Made by a program: the position numbers and the translations under genes
In this document: piece by piece, positions 1 to 8,831 of the stretch
Layout: each line of letters starts with the position of its first letter
How positions within the stretch are numbered: the stretch's first letter is position 1
DNA from: Aestuariibaculum suncheonense
GTDB taxonomy: Bacteria > Bacteroidota > Bacteroidia > Flavobacteriales > Flavobacteriaceae
Assembly: GCF_014596935.1 (NCBI RefSeq)
Contig: NZ_JACVXC010000001.1
Span: 1,050,783-1,114,782 of the forward strand
Direction: 5' to 3'
DNA length: 64,000 nucleotides
Notes under the pieces: model-generated
Databases searched by the model: none
What the model saw: the letters and a program-made list of their open reading frames with translations, nothing else
What the model was told of the DNA's origin: nothing

Positions 1-1
1 A

Positions 2-562
2 GCTATTGATGGCGTGAATATTAAAGACGTGACGTTGGCTTCATTACGTACGCAAATTGCTGTGGTATTGCAGGATGTCTTTTTATTTGCCGATACCATT
101 TTAAATAATATTACACTGAATCATCCGGAGATTACTGAGGCGCAGGTTGAAGCGGCGGCTAAGGAAATTGGTGTACACGATTTTATTACCAGCTTACCTG
201 GCGGTTATCACTATAATGTGAAAGAACGCGGGGTGATGTTATCGTCTGGGCAACGTCAGTTGATTTCGTTTTTAAGAGCGTATGTGACTAATCCGAGTAT
301 TTTGGTACTGGATGAAGCTACCTCTTCGGTAGATTCGTATTCAGAGCAACTGATTCAAAATGCGACCGAGAAAATCACTAAAGGCAGAACCTCGATTGTT
401 ATTGCTCACCGTTTGGCGACTATTAAAAAAGCCGATAAGATTTTAGTGATGGATTCCGGTGAAATTGTAGAACAAGGTACGCATGACGAATTGCTTCAAC
501 GAGTAAACGGGTATTATAAAAATCTGTACGAGGTACAGTTTTTAAAGGAAGAAGCGGTGTAA
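2..562 (+). CDS. ABC exporter ATP-binding domain, 3' part only
   Basis: This is the C-terminal part of an ATP-binding cassette protein whose reading frame is open from the window edge, so the true start lies upstream. The visible part holds a Q-loop (VVLQDVFLF), a signature motif in the variant form LSSGQRQ, Walker B with D-loop (ILVLDEATSSVD) and the H-loop (IVIAHRLATI). This arrangement is typical of MsbA/multidrug-type half-exporters, where the nucleotide-binding domain follows a six-helix membrane domain and powers export of lipid or drug-like substrates. The substrate cannot be told from this fragment. The Walker A motif and the membrane domain are outside the window. Family assignment is firm; precise role is not. 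Confidence 0.93.
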   Translation, partial: AIDGVNIKDVTLASLRTQIAVVLQDVFLFADTILNNITLNHPEITEAQVEAAAKEIGVHDFITSLPGGYHYNVKERGVMLSSGQRQLISFLRAYVTNPSILVLDEATSSVDSYSEQLIQNATEKITKGRTSIVIAHRLATIKKADKILVMDSGEIVEQGTHDELLQRVNGYYKNLYEVQFLKEEAV

Positions 563-639
563 AGACTAAAATTTATCACGAATTATTAATGTGTTATTAA
601 AAACAGAAATTATTCGCGCATAAGCATTAGAAAGTTTGG

Positions 640-1425
640 CTAAGCTAAATCTTTTTTAATGAGTGATTTTAAAGCTTCTGTCGTATCGAATACGATAAAT
701 TCCCCGTCCTTAAAGTACGATATTTGTCCGGTTTCTTCACTTACCACTAGTGCCAGTGCATCGGTTCTTTCGGTAACTCCAATGGCGGCACGATGGCGCA
801 AGCCAAACCGTTTCGGAACCGTTTTTTCGTTGTTTAATGGCAGAATCACACGTGTAGCTTTAACGATATTATTGCTTATAATGATGGCGCCATCGTGTAG
901 GGGGCTGTTCTTAAAAAAGATACTTTCAATAATGGGCTGGGTCACTTTAATATTCATTTCGTCACCGCTGGCACTTAAAAAATCAAGATTATTGTTACGT
1001 TCAAAAACAATTAATGCTCCGGTGCGAGACTGTCCCATTTTTGTACAGGCACTGATGATGGCATCGATATTGGTTTCGTCTTCGTTTTCGGTTTTCAAAA
1101 AGCTGAATTGTTTTAAAAATGTACGTCGGCGGTTGAAATTGGTTGAGCCCACCATGAGCAGGAACTTTCTGATTTCCGGTTGAAAAACCACAATTAAAGC
1201 TATAATTCCTACTTTCATAAACCCGCCAAATATTCCTGAAAGGAGTTCCATGTTCAGAAATTCCGTTAGGCGCCAAGCCAGATAGGTGATGATGATTCCA
1301 ATAAAAATATTGATGGCTACGGTGCCTTTAATGAGTTTATATACGTAATAGAGTAGCAGGGCTACCAAAAAGACGTCTATAATGTCGACAATAGAAAATT
1401 TTAAAAGGTCATTAAAGATATCCAA
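640..1425 (-). CDS. cdaA: Diadenylate cyclase CdaA (c-di-AMP synthase)
   Basis: The 261-residue protein makes cyclic di-AMP from two ATP molecules. The N-terminal about 85 residues are hydrophobic with three likely membrane helices, followed by a DisA_N cyclase domain. The two hallmark motifs are present: DGA at residues 178-180 and RHR at 210-212 (context GLRHRAAIGV). Length and layout match CdaA/DacA of other bacteria rather than the DNA-bound DisA. It is the last gene of a leftward run folP - lipoprotein - cdaA, with a 35-bp gap to the upstream gene. Coupling of folP and cdaA is common in Bacteroidota. c-di-AMP usually governs potassium and osmotic balance; that role here is inferred. Confidence 0.95.
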   Translation of the reverse strand: MDIFNDLLKFSIVDIIDVFLVALLLYYVYKLIKGTVAINIFIGIIITYLAWRLTEFLNMELLSGIFGGFMKVGIIALIVVFQPEIRKFLLMVGSTNFNRRRTFLKQFSFLKTENEDETNIDAIISACTKMGQSRTGALIVFERNNNLDFLSASGDEMNIKVTQPIIESIFFKNSPLHDGAIIISNNIVKATRVILPLNNEKTVPKRFGLRHRAAIGVTERTDALALVVSEETGQISYFKDGEFIVFDTTEALKSLIKKDLA

Positions 1426-1460
1426 GGCGTATGGGTTTTGGTAAATTTAGTAAAATAAGA

Positions 1461-2138
1461 TTAATCTTGAATGAATTCTTCGAGGTCTATTTTTAAGTTT
1501 TCTCTGCTGATATTTTCTAAAGTTGATTTTATACTGATGTAATCTTGAAAGGATAATCGACTTGAAAATCGTAAAGAAATACTGCTTCCTGATGGAAATG
1601 AAGCTTTCATATCTTTAATCAACCGCTCTTTTGTTGTTTGCTTAATAAACGGCGATACATCAGGGGTGATTATGAAAATATCACCTGTGTCTGAGAAAAA
1701 TATGAATTTGGTATTGACGGGTTGTTGTTCCAAAAGCACTTTAATGGGTTCGTTGTTGGTTACGGTAAACACAACATCTGTAAAGTCTATGAGTCCCAAG
1801 CTTTTTTTACTGGTGTTATTACAAGTAAAATAATTTCTCGAATTTTTATTCTTATGAGAGGCATTTTTCTTTTTCTTTTGTAAAAATTGCAGGTGCGGAA
1901 CTACTTGCTTTAGTGTTAGTCGTTTATCTACATTAATTAACCAATTCGTAGTGCTTATTAAGCTTTTTCGGTTTAGTTCAACACTGTCTTTTTGCGAAAT
2001 ATCATAAAACAAATAGGCTGCTGAAACATCACTGATTTCAGATAATTTTGAATGATGTACTTCAGAAAGCGAAACGCTTTTTTGCTTTCCGCAGGACATA
2101 AATAAGAAGGTGCTAAACACAAAAACTAAAGGTCTCAT
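1461..2138 (-). CDS. Hypothetical lipoprotein between folP and cdaA
   Basis: The 225-residue product begins with a short lipoprotein signal ending in FMSC, so Cys16 is the likely lipid-modified residue. I do not recognise the family. The middle holds a lysine-rich stretch (around residues 88-98) and the C-terminal half reads as an alternating alpha/beta domain ending in acidic residues. It starts 4 bp after the folP stop and precedes cdaA by 35 bp, so the three are probably co-transcribed. The position suggests a role coupled to the cell envelope or cdaA, but nothing in the sequence proves it. Confidence 0.75.
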   Translation of the reverse strand: MRPLVFVFSTFLFMSCGKQKSVSLSEVHHSKLSEISDVSAAYLFYDISQKDSVELNRKSLISTTNWLINVDKRLTLKQVVPHLQFLQKKKKNASHKNKNSRNYFTCNNTSKKSLGLIDFTDVVFTVTNNEPIKVLLEQQPVNTKFIFFSDTGDIFIITPDVSPFIKQTTKERLIKDMKASFPSGSSISLRFSSRLSFQDYISIKSTLENISRENLKIDLEEFIQD

Positions 2139-2142
2139 GATA

Positions 2143-2970
2143 TTAAAATCTGTTTAAATGTTCGTTTAGTTTAACACATTCAACGGCTTCCTTAACATCA
2201 TGCACACGTAAAATGGCAGCACCTTTTTGTAAAGCTATGGTGTTTAATATGCTGGTACCGTTAAGCGCTTCCTGCGGATTCGTGTCTAAATATTTATATA
2301 TCATCGATTTTCTTGAAACTCCAACCAGAAAGGGTTTGTCAGTCATTTTAAAAAGTTCCAGATGCTTAAGTAGCTCGTAATTTTGATCTAAGGTTTTAGA
2401 AAATCCGAAGCCCGGATCGACGATGATATCGACAATACCCAAGGCTCTGGCAGCTGCGATGCGTTCAGAAAAATAGAACAGGATATCTTTGGTTATATTC
2501 TCATATTGGGTAAACTGCTGCATGGTTTGTGGTGTACCACGCATATGCATCATGATGTAAGGAACGTGTAAATCGGCAACCGTTGGTAACATGTTGTCGT
2601 CTAATAAACCAGCTGAAATATCATTGATGATGGCAGCGCCCGATTCAATTGCTTGTTTGGCGACAGCGCTTCTAAAGGTGTCTACAGAAATTAAAGTGTC
2701 AGGAAACGTTTTCAGAATGACATCAATTATCGGAGTGATACGCTGTAGCTCTTCGGTTTCAGAGACAAAGGCCGCATTAGGTCGTGAACTATAAGCCCCC
2801 ACATCAATAAAGGTGGCGCCTTCTGTCAGCATGGTTTCCACATGGCTTAAAATATCGGCTTCATTTTTATGAGTTCCGCCATCGTAGAAGGAATCGGGAG
2901 TGATGTTTAAAATCCCCATCACTTTTGGCGTTGATAAATCGATAAGTTGTCCTTTACAGTTTATGGTCAT
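2143..2970 (-). CDS. folP: Dihydropteroate synthase
   Basis: The enzyme condenses p-aminobenzoate with dihydropterin pyrophosphate in folate synthesis and is the sulfonamide target. The 275 residues carry the family landmarks in order: GILNITPDSF (19-28), a DVGAYSSRP segment, NDISAG, the HMRGTP segment, DPGFGFSKT, GVSRKS and a final RVHDV. The fold is a single TIM barrel and the length is normal for a monofunctional enzyme. It is the first gene of the leftward run with the lipoprotein and cdaA. The 195-bp gap to the divergent DUF1599 gene must hold both promoters. Confidence 0.97.
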   Translation of the reverse strand: MTINCKGQLIDLSTPKVMGILNITPDSFYDGGTHKNEADILSHVETMLTEGATFIDVGAYSSRPNAAFVSETEELQRITPIIDVILKTFPDTLISVDTFRSAVAKQAIESGAAIINDISAGLLDDNMLPTVADLHVPYIMMHMRGTPQTMQQFTQYENITKDILFYFSERIAAARALGIVDIIVDPGFGFSKTLDQNYELLKHLELFKMTDKPFLVGVSRKSMIYKYLDTNPQEALNGTSILNTIALQKGAAILRVHDVKEAVECVKLNEHLNRF

Positions 2971-3164
2971 AATGGTTTCTAAATCTTAAAAATGTGATAG
3001 TCTTTGATACCATGTCATGGTTTTAAAAAGGCAAATCAGCACCGTAAAATTACAGAATTGCAGGTAGGTATTCATCATAAAATAAATATTAAATAAACTT
3101 TAAGGCTTCAGCTTTTGAACTTTAAACAATTTAAGCGAAATTTACCCAAAATTCAATTTTATAC

Positions 3165-3701
3165 ATGCAAGATACTTCAAAGCAATACGATGCTGTTATA
3201 GATACCTGTAAAAGTTTATTTATCAAGAAAATGTCTGATTATGGTTGTGCCTGGCGTATTATGCGTTTGCCGTCATTAACCGATCAAATTTTTATTAAAG
3301 CCCAACGCATTCGCAGTCTTCAGGAAAATGACGTGCGAAAAGTAGATGAGGGCGAGGTGAGTGAGTTCATTGGGATTATCAACTACTGTATTATGGCTTT
3401 GATTCAGATTGAAAAAGGTATTGCCGATCAGCCGGATTTATCAACTGAAGAGGTTACTGAACTTTATGAAAAGCAGGTAGCGATTACTAAAAAGCTGATG
3501 GAAGATAAAAACCATGATTACGGTGAAGCCTGGCGCGATATGCGCGTTAGTAGTTTAACCGATTTAATTCTACAAAAACTCTTGCGTGTCAAACAAATTG
3601 AAAACAATGCCGGAAAAACTCTGGTGAGTGAAGGTATTGATGCCAATTATCAGGATATGATTAATTATGCTGTGTTTGCCCTAATTCATTTAAACGCTTA
3701 A
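3165..3701 (+). CDS. Tandem-domain DUF1599 protein
   Basis: The 178-residue protein consists of two copies of the same small domain. The first carries DYGCAWRIMR then SLTDQI and the second DYGEAWRDMR then SLTDLI, each followed by a helical segment ending in a similar INY(C/A) motif. This is the DUF1599 family, which has been proposed to be linked to nucleotide modification; its biochemistry is not settled. In many Bacteroidota this gene lies immediately before a DoxX-like gene and tpiA, as here. It ends one base before the next start, so translation is probably coupled. Confidence 0.9.
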   Translation: MQDTSKQYDAVIDTCKSLFIKKMSDYGCAWRIMRLPSLTDQIFIKAQRIRSLQENDVRKVDEGEVSEFIGIINYCIMALIQIEKGIADQPDLSTEEVTELYEKQVAITKKLMEDKNHDYGEAWRDMRVSSLTDLILQKLLRVKQIENNAGKTLVSEGIDANYQDMINYAVFALIHLNA

Positions 3702-3702
3702 T

Positions 3703-5031
3703 ATGAAAATCTTAGTCTCTTTAAGCCGCATATTTGTCGGTGTTTTATTTATTATTTCAGGATTAATTAAACTTATCGACCCGCTTGGGTTTTCCTATAA
3801 ATTACAGGAGTATTTTAGTCCTGATGTTTTAAACTTACCCTTTTTGGAGCCTTATGCCTTAATGATTTCCATTTTTGTAGTGGTATTCGAGGTTATTTTA
3901 GGTGTGTTTTTGCTTATCGGCTACAAACCTAAATTTACGGTTTGGAGTTTACTGGGCATGATTGTGTTTTTTACCTTTTTAACGTTTTATTCGGCGTATT
4001 TCGATAAGGTTAAAGATTGCGGATGCTTTGGTGATGCTTTAAAACTAACACCTTGGGAGAGTTTTATTAAAGATGTGATTTTATTGGTGTTTATTCTGGT
4101 GTTATTCATAGGGAAAAAATACATTACACCTGTTTTTACGCAGTTACCAACAACCATCTTAGCCATGTTGAGTTTTATTTTCTGTTTATGGTTAGGGTTT
4201 CATGTGTTAATGCACTTACCGGTAGTCGATTTCAGAGCGTATAAAATAGGAGCAAATATTGAGGAAGGTATGTCGGTTCCTGAAGATGCGCCAAAACCTG
4301 TAATTGAATACAGCTGGAAATTTAATGTGAATGGTACAGAGGAAATCATTAAGACTTTAGGAGATTATCCATCAGTAGAAGGTGATTTTGTAAGTGTAGA
4401 TACCGAAGTGATTGAAGAAGGCTATCAGCCACCAATTTATGATTTTTCCATTGAAAGCGATAGCGAAAACTTAACCGAATACTTTTTGTCTGAAGATAAT
4501 ATTATCGTCATCATCTCTTATAGTCTTGAGAAGATTGAAAAGGAGGGAGCCGAAAAGTTAAAAACATTTTCAAAGCAAGCTGAAGGTTTAGGTTATACGG
4601 TTATCGGACTAACTGCGTCGGGTGATGCTGCCAAACAAAAAGTCAATGAAGCTTATGGTTTGGATTTCGACTGGTATTTATGTGATGAAAAAGCTTTAAA
4701 AACCGTGGTTAGAGCTAATCCAGGACTTATTGAAATGGATAAAGGTACCATCAAACAAAAAGTACACTGGAACGATATTGAAACTTTACAATTGCCGAAG
4801 GTTGAAAGAAAGCCAAAATCATTCGAAGAACTGAATAAAGATAATATTTTGTACTTAATTGATGGAAGGGAATCAACAAAGGAAGAGGTTGATGCTTTAG
4901 AGAAAACAGATTCAATAAAAACCTTAAGATTTACAATTGATGATGAGGTTTTAGATTCATTGAATACGGCAAGACATAGTAGTTATGTTGGTTTTATGAA
5001 TGTGATATTGAAAAAAGATAGTATAAATTAA
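3703..5031 (+). CDS. DoxX/MauE-like membrane protein with thioredoxin-like C-terminus
   Basis: The 442-residue protein has about five hydrophobic helices in the first 170 residues, including a conserved CGCFGD motif with Cys106 and Cys108 between helices, as seen in the DoxX/MauE group. The C-terminal soluble half (about 250-370) resembles a thioredoxin/peroxiredoxin-like fold (for example VIIISYSLEKIEKEG and a following alpha/beta pattern) but has no CxxC motif. It corresponds to the Bacteroidota family often called BT_3928. A role in redox handling at the inner membrane is likely but unproven. It follows the DUF1599 gene by one base. Confidence 0.88.
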   Translation: MKILVSLSRIFVGVLFIISGLIKLIDPLGFSYKLQEYFSPDVLNLPFLEPYALMISIFVVVFEVILGVFLLIGYKPKFTVWSLLGMIVFFTFLTFYSAYFDKVKDCGCFGDALKLTPWESFIKDVILLVFILVLFIGKKYITPVFTQLPTTILAMLSFIFCLWLGFHVLMHLPVVDFRAYKIGANIEEGMSVPEDAPKPVIEYSWKFNVNGTEEIIKTLGDYPSVEGDFVSVDTEVIEEGYQPPIYDFSIESDSENLTEYFLSEDNIIVIISYSLEKIEKEGAEKLKTFSKQAEGLGYTVIGLTASGDAAKQKVNEAYGLDFDWYLCDEKALKTVVRANPGLIEMDKGTIKQKVHWNDIETLQLPKVERKPKSFEELNKDNILYLIDGRESTKEEVDALEKTDSIKTLRFTIDDEVLDSLNTARHSSYVGFMNVILKKDSIN

Positions 5032-5042
5032 TAAAAATATAA

Positions 5043-6119
5043 CTGATTAGCTATTTCCTAAATAAAATCACTTATGCCGGTCTCACTTTGTTTGGGGTAG
5101 TCACGGTTATATTCTTTTTATTTAATGTGCTTCCCGGAGATCCCGCACAAATGATGCTGGGACAGAACGAGGATAGTAATCAGCTGGCGATTGTAAAACA
5201 AAAGTACGGATTCGACAAACCACTAAGTACACAGTATTTTTATTATTTAAACGATTTGTCGCCAGTATCGTTTCATTCTACAAATGCAAATGATTATACG
5301 TTTTTACAACCGAATAAATATACCGCTGTGACATTATTTACCATTGGTAAAACAAGCATGGCCATTAAGTATCCGTATTTACGAGAATCTTTTACCAAAC
5401 AAGGTAAAAAGGTGAGCCAGGTATTGGCTGAAACCTTACCCAATACATTCGTGCTAGCCGTGTCATCTATTGCCATTGCCATGGTACTTGGTATTTTATT
5501 AGGCATTGTTTCTGCGTTGTATAAAGACACCTGGTTAGATAAAACCATTCAAATATTCAGTACGTTTGGTATGAGTGTGCCATCGTTTTTTAGTGCGATA
5601 TTGTTTGCCTGGTTTTTTGGTTATGTATTACATGAATACACCCATTTAGAAATGACGGGCAGTTTGTATGAACTGGATGATTTTGGTGAAGCTATGCATA
5701 TCAAATGGAAGAACTTAATTCTCCCGGCTGTGGTTTTAGGTATTCGTCCGTTAGCCGTGGTGATTCAGCTTATGCGTAATTCGTTGTTGGAAGTTTTTAA
5801 TCAGGATTATATTCGCACAGCAAGGGCTAAAGGCTTGAGCGAATTTCAAATTATTACGCGTCATGCGGTGAAAAATGCATTAAATCCGGTGGTGACGGCT
5901 GTTTCGGGTTGGTTTGCTTCCATGTTGGCTGGCGCGGTTTTTGTAGAGTATATTTTCGGCTGGAATGGCCTTGGAAAAGAAATAGTAAATGCTTTAAATA
6001 CACTAGATTTGCCTGTAATAATGGGTGCGGTGTTAATAATAGCGTTACTCTTTATAATTATTAATATTTTTGTAGACGTTATTTACGTTTGGTTAGACCC
6101 AAAGGTAAAGCTACAATAA
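5043..6119 (+). CDS. ABC transporter permease, dipeptide/oligopeptide (DppB-like)
   Basis: The product is an inner-membrane permease of the BPD_transp_1 type, with an N-terminal helix, a periplasmic insert, a core of five helices and the cytoplasmic coupling motif around DYIRTARAKGLSE. Homologs start with a short MxxYxLxK segment before the first helix. Here the matching segment is LISYFLNK, encoded from a CTG at 5043 immediately after an in-frame TAA, and no ATG or GTG occurs in frame before the first helix. I therefore place the start at CTG 5043 (358 residues). A TTG at 5088 is possible but would cut off part of the first helix segment. No binding protein or ATPase gene is adjacent, so it probably works with partners encoded elsewhere. 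Confidence 0.88.
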   Translation: MISYFLNKITYAGLTLFGVVTVIFFLFNVLPGDPAQMMLGQNEDSNQLAIVKQKYGFDKPLSTQYFYYLNDLSPVSFHSTNANDYTFLQPNKYTAVTLFTIGKTSMAIKYPYLRESFTKQGKKVSQVLAETLPNTFVLAVSSIAIAMVLGILLGIVSALYKDTWLDKTIQIFSTFGMSVPSFFSAILFAWFFGYVLHEYTHLEMTGSLYELDDFGEAMHIKWKNLILPAVVLGIRPLAVVIQLMRNSLLEVFNQDYIRTARAKGLSEFQIITRHAVKNALNPVVTAVSGWFASMLAGAVFVEYIFGWNGLGKEIVNALNTLDLPVIMGAVLIIALLFIIINIFVDVIYVWLDPKVKLQ

Positions 6120-6139
6120 GTACAAATTTAAAATTAGCT

Positions 6140-6628
6140 ATGAGATTATTTGTATTAAGTATTGTTGTTTGTTTCAGTATGTTAAGTTGTGTGGCACAAG
6201 ATCAGCCAACAAAATTTTCAAAAGAAGCTTTAAACGATACCTTTGAAAGCCTTGATGGCGAAGCTGTAAAATTTAAAGATATTATCAAACAGTATAAAGG
6301 AAAAACTGTAGTGATAGATATCTGGGCATCGTGGTGCAGTGATTGTATAAAAGGGATGCCTAAAGTTCACGATTTACAAGAGCAATTTGGTGAGGTAACG
6401 TATTTGTTTTTATCTCTGGATAAAACCAAAGAAGCGTGGAAAAAGGGGATTGAAAAATATGACGTTAACGGGGAACATTATTTTATGCAATCGGGTTGGA
6501 AAGGGCCTTTCGGAACTTTTGTTCAACTGGATTGGATTCCAAGATATATGGTGGTTGATAAAACAGGTAAAATAAAACTGTTTAAAGCTATTGAGGCAGA
6601 CGATCAACGCATTAAAGAAATTTTATAA
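6140..6628 (+). CDS. TlpA-like thioredoxin-fold lipoprotein
   Basis: From the ATG at 6140 the protein has 162 residues: a lipoprotein signal (MRLFVLSIVVCFSMLSC, lipidated Cys17), then a thioredoxin-like domain with the active-site motif WCSDC (Cys66, Cys69) and an IP segment that fits the cis-proline loop. Such proteins reduce or isomerise disulfides in the periplasm. An in-frame ATG at 6089 lies inside the upstream permease gene and would add 17 residues ahead of the signal peptide, so it is disfavoured. The gene lies 20 bp after the permease stop and 47 bp before tpiA. Confidence 0.9.
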   Translation: MRLFVLSIVVCFSMLSCVAQDQPTKFSKEALNDTFESLDGEAVKFKDIIKQYKGKTVVIDIWASWCSDCIKGMPKVHDLQEQFGEVTYLFLSLDKTKEAWKKGIEKYDVNGEHYFMQSGWKGPFGTFVQLDWIPRYMVVDKTGKIKLFKAIEADDQRIKEIL

Positions 6629-6675
6629 CTAACTACTAATAAAAAATCCCTTAAACTAAACAGGGTAACAGTAAC

Positions 6676-7425
6676 ATGAGAGCACAAATTGTAGCAGGAA
6701 ACTGGAAGATGAATAACGATTTAAGCGAAACCGAATCGTTAATTACAAGTTTAAAAGGACAAACAAAAACGTCGAATGCTGAAGTGATGGTTGCGCCAAC
6801 GGCAATCAACTTATTTTCGGCCTATAATAGTTTAAAAGGTTCGGGAATTGAGGTTATCGCACAAAATATGCACTTTGCAGCAAACGGCGCTTACACAGGA
6901 GAAGTTAGCGCAGCTATGTTAAAAAGTGTAGGTGTACAAACCGTTATTTTAGGCCACAGTGAGCGTCGTGAATATTTCAACGAAACTGACGAGATGTTAG
7001 CTAAAAAAGTAGATGCGGCTCTAGCAAACGATATGCGTGTTATTTTCTGTTTTGGTGAAGAGTTAGCCGATAGAAAATCTGATAATCACGAACATGTTGT
7101 GGAAAGCCAGATAAAAAACGCTTTATTTCATTTAGAAGCTGGTGCCTTTAAAAATATCGTTTTAGCCTACGAACCGGTTTGGGCTATTGGAACAGGTGAG
7201 ACGGCAAGTCCTGAACAAGCTCAGGATATGCACGCCTTCATCAGAAAGACCTTAGCAAATCAATATGGCGAGGATGTTGCCAATTCCGTATCGATTCTTT
7301 ATGGAGGAAGTGTAAAACCTAACAATGCGGTAGAGATTTTCTCTAAGCCAGACGTTGACGGTGGTTTAATAGGGGGTGCCTCATTAAACGCCGAAGACTT
7401 TTTCGCGATTGTAAACGCATTTTAA
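6676..7425 (+). CDS. tpiA: Triosephosphate isomerase
   Basis: This glycolytic enzyme interconverts dihydroxyacetone phosphate and glyceraldehyde 3-phosphate. The 249 residues match the family length. The active site is complete: Asn9/Lys11 in GNWKMN, His94 in GHSERR, Glu166 in YEPVWAIGTG, and the phosphate-gripping YGGSVKP and GGASL loops. It stands at the end of the DUF1599/DoxX run and is followed after 129 bp by prmA. Confidence 0.98.
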   Translation: MRAQIVAGNWKMNNDLSETESLITSLKGQTKTSNAEVMVAPTAINLFSAYNSLKGSGIEVIAQNMHFAANGAYTGEVSAAMLKSVGVQTVILGHSERREYFNETDEMLAKKVDAALANDMRVIFCFGEELADRKSDNHEHVVESQIKNALFHLEAGAFKNIVLAYEPVWAIGTGETASPEQAQDMHAFIRKTLANQYGEDVANSVSILYGGSVKPNNAVEIFSKPDVDGGLIGGASLNAEDFFAIVNAF

Positions 7426-7554
7426 TTAAGATATCACAGGGTATTGCCTTTTAACTATTTGAGGTAGTTTTATAAATTTAGCAATACCAGATTCAAAAGC
7501 AAGAAACCAGCCTCATGAGTGTTACATTCATGAGGTTTTAATATAAAATAAACC

Positions 7555-8391
7555 ATGTCAAACATCATTTATTTAGGATACGAATTTACCGTAACACCAT
7601 TGCAACCCGCTGTAGAAATCTTAATTGCCGAGCTAGGCTTTGCCGGATTTGAAAGCTTTGTAGAAACTGAAACCGGCGTTACCGCATATATTCAAAAGGA
7701 GGAGTGGAATGAAGACATTTTAAACGATGTTCAAATTTTAAATTCAGAAGAGTTTAAAATCGACTATACCTTCAGCGAAATAGAGCAAACCAACTGGAAC
7801 GAAGAGTGGGAGAAAAACTTCAACCCGATTGTGGTTGACGATGTATGTTCGGTACGTGCACCCTTTCACGAAAAACCCAATACGGAATACGATATTATTA
7901 TAGAACCCAAAATGAGTTTTGGTACTGGCCACCACGAAACGACACATATGATGATACAGCATATCCTAAAAAACGATTTTACGGGTAAATCGGTTTTAGA
8001 TATGGGTTGTGGTACCGGGGTATTGGCCATTTTAGCCGAAATGAAAGGCGCAAAACCTATTGATGCTGTAGATTATGATAACTGGTGTTATGTAAACAGC
8101 TTAGAGAATGTGGATCGTAATAACTGCGAACACATCACAGTTATTGAAGGCGATGCCAGCGTGCTGGAGGGCAAAAGGTATGACGTGATTATTGCGAATA
8201 TCAACCGTAATATTTTATTGCAAGATATGGCAACTTATGTATCGTGTTTAAATGAAAACGGCATCTTGTTTTTAAGCGGATTTTATAACGATGACGTTCC
8301 TGTTATTCAGGAAGTGTGCGAAAAATTACTGTTAAAATTTGCTGAAAAATTCGAGAGAAATCAGTGGGTTGCATTAAAATTTTTAAATTAG
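7555..8391 (+). CDS. prmA: Ribosomal protein L11 methyltransferase
   Basis: This enzyme trimethylates ribosomal protein L11 using S-adenosylmethionine. The 278-residue protein has an N-terminal substrate-recognition domain, the linker EPKMSFGTGHHETT, the SAM-binding motif DMGCGTGVLAI and the catalytic-domain motif IIANINRNILL. All are typical of PrmA. It lies between tpiA and clpS, a common order in Flavobacteriaceae. Confidence 0.96.
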   Translation: MSNIIYLGYEFTVTPLQPAVEILIAELGFAGFESFVETETGVTAYIQKEEWNEDILNDVQILNSEEFKIDYTFSEIEQTNWNEEWEKNFNPIVVDDVCSVRAPFHEKPNTEYDIIIEPKMSFGTGHHETTHMMIQHILKNDFTGKSVLDMGCGTGVLAILAEMKGAKPIDAVDYDNWCYVNSLENVDRNNCEHITVIEGDASVLEGKRYDVIIANINRNILLQDMATYVSCLNENGILFLSGFYNDDVPVIQEVCEKLLLKFAEKFERNQWVALKFLN

Positions 8392-8495
8392 TACGCTGTT
8401 TTGGAGTATGTTATGAGGTGTTTCTTGCAAATGCCTCTAATTTCAAGACGGTTTAAGTCTTATGAAATCTCTAAAAAATGATTAAAAAAATGTGT

Positions 8496-8771
8496 ATGAG
8501 TACTAGAGAAGAAACATTAGAAGAATTACTACTGGAAGAAGAGGTGTTAACGCAAAACGAAATTGTTTTGTATAATGATGATGTTAATACCTTCGATCAT
8601 GTTATTGAAACACTCATCTATGCTTGTGATCACACAGCAGAACAAGCCGAGCAGTGTTCTATTATTGTGCATTATAATGGAAAATGTACGGTTAAAACAG
8701 GAGCTTACGACGATTTAAAGCCGCGTTGCTCCATGTTACTTGATGCAGGATTAAGTGCAGAAATAGTTTAA
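8496..8771 (+). CDS. clpS: ClpS adaptor for the ClpAP protease
   Basis: ClpS brings N-end-rule substrates to the Clp protease. The protein has the conserved LYNDDVNTFDHVI segment, followed by the central helix and the core HYNGKC strand. I place the start at ATG 8496, giving 91 residues beginning MSTREE; an upstream in-frame ATG at 8478 would add MIKKMC, which homologs generally lack. The gene is 104 bp after prmA and is followed by a strong bidirectional terminator. Confidence 0.93.
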   Translation: MSTREETLEELLLEEEVLTQNEIVLYNDDVNTFDHVIETLIYACDHTAEQAEQCSIIVHYNGKCTVKTGAYDDLKPRCSMLLDAGLSAEIV

Positions 8772-8821
8772 CACGATTCATTCTTAGAATTTATTAAAGT
8801 AAATACTAAGAATGAATGTGT
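8771..8821. terminator. Bidirectional terminator between clpS and the YeeE pair
   Basis: The arm acacgattcattcttag (8771-8787) pairs with ctaagaatgaatgtgt (8806-8821) with a single bulge, giving a 16-bp stem. T-runs follow on the plus strand, and A/T-rich sequence precedes it for minus-strand transcripts. It sits exactly between two convergent transcription units. Confidence 0.85.
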
Positions 8822-8831
8822 CATAGTTTTT

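Noticed and set aside
659-1276. Open frames antiparallel to or overlapping cdaA
   Set aside because: They are shadows of the cdaA coding sequence, with no start context or recognisable domain.
6089-6139. Longer start for the thioredoxin-like lipoprotein
   Set aside because: It would overlap the permease gene by 31 bp and place 17 polar residues before the signal peptide.
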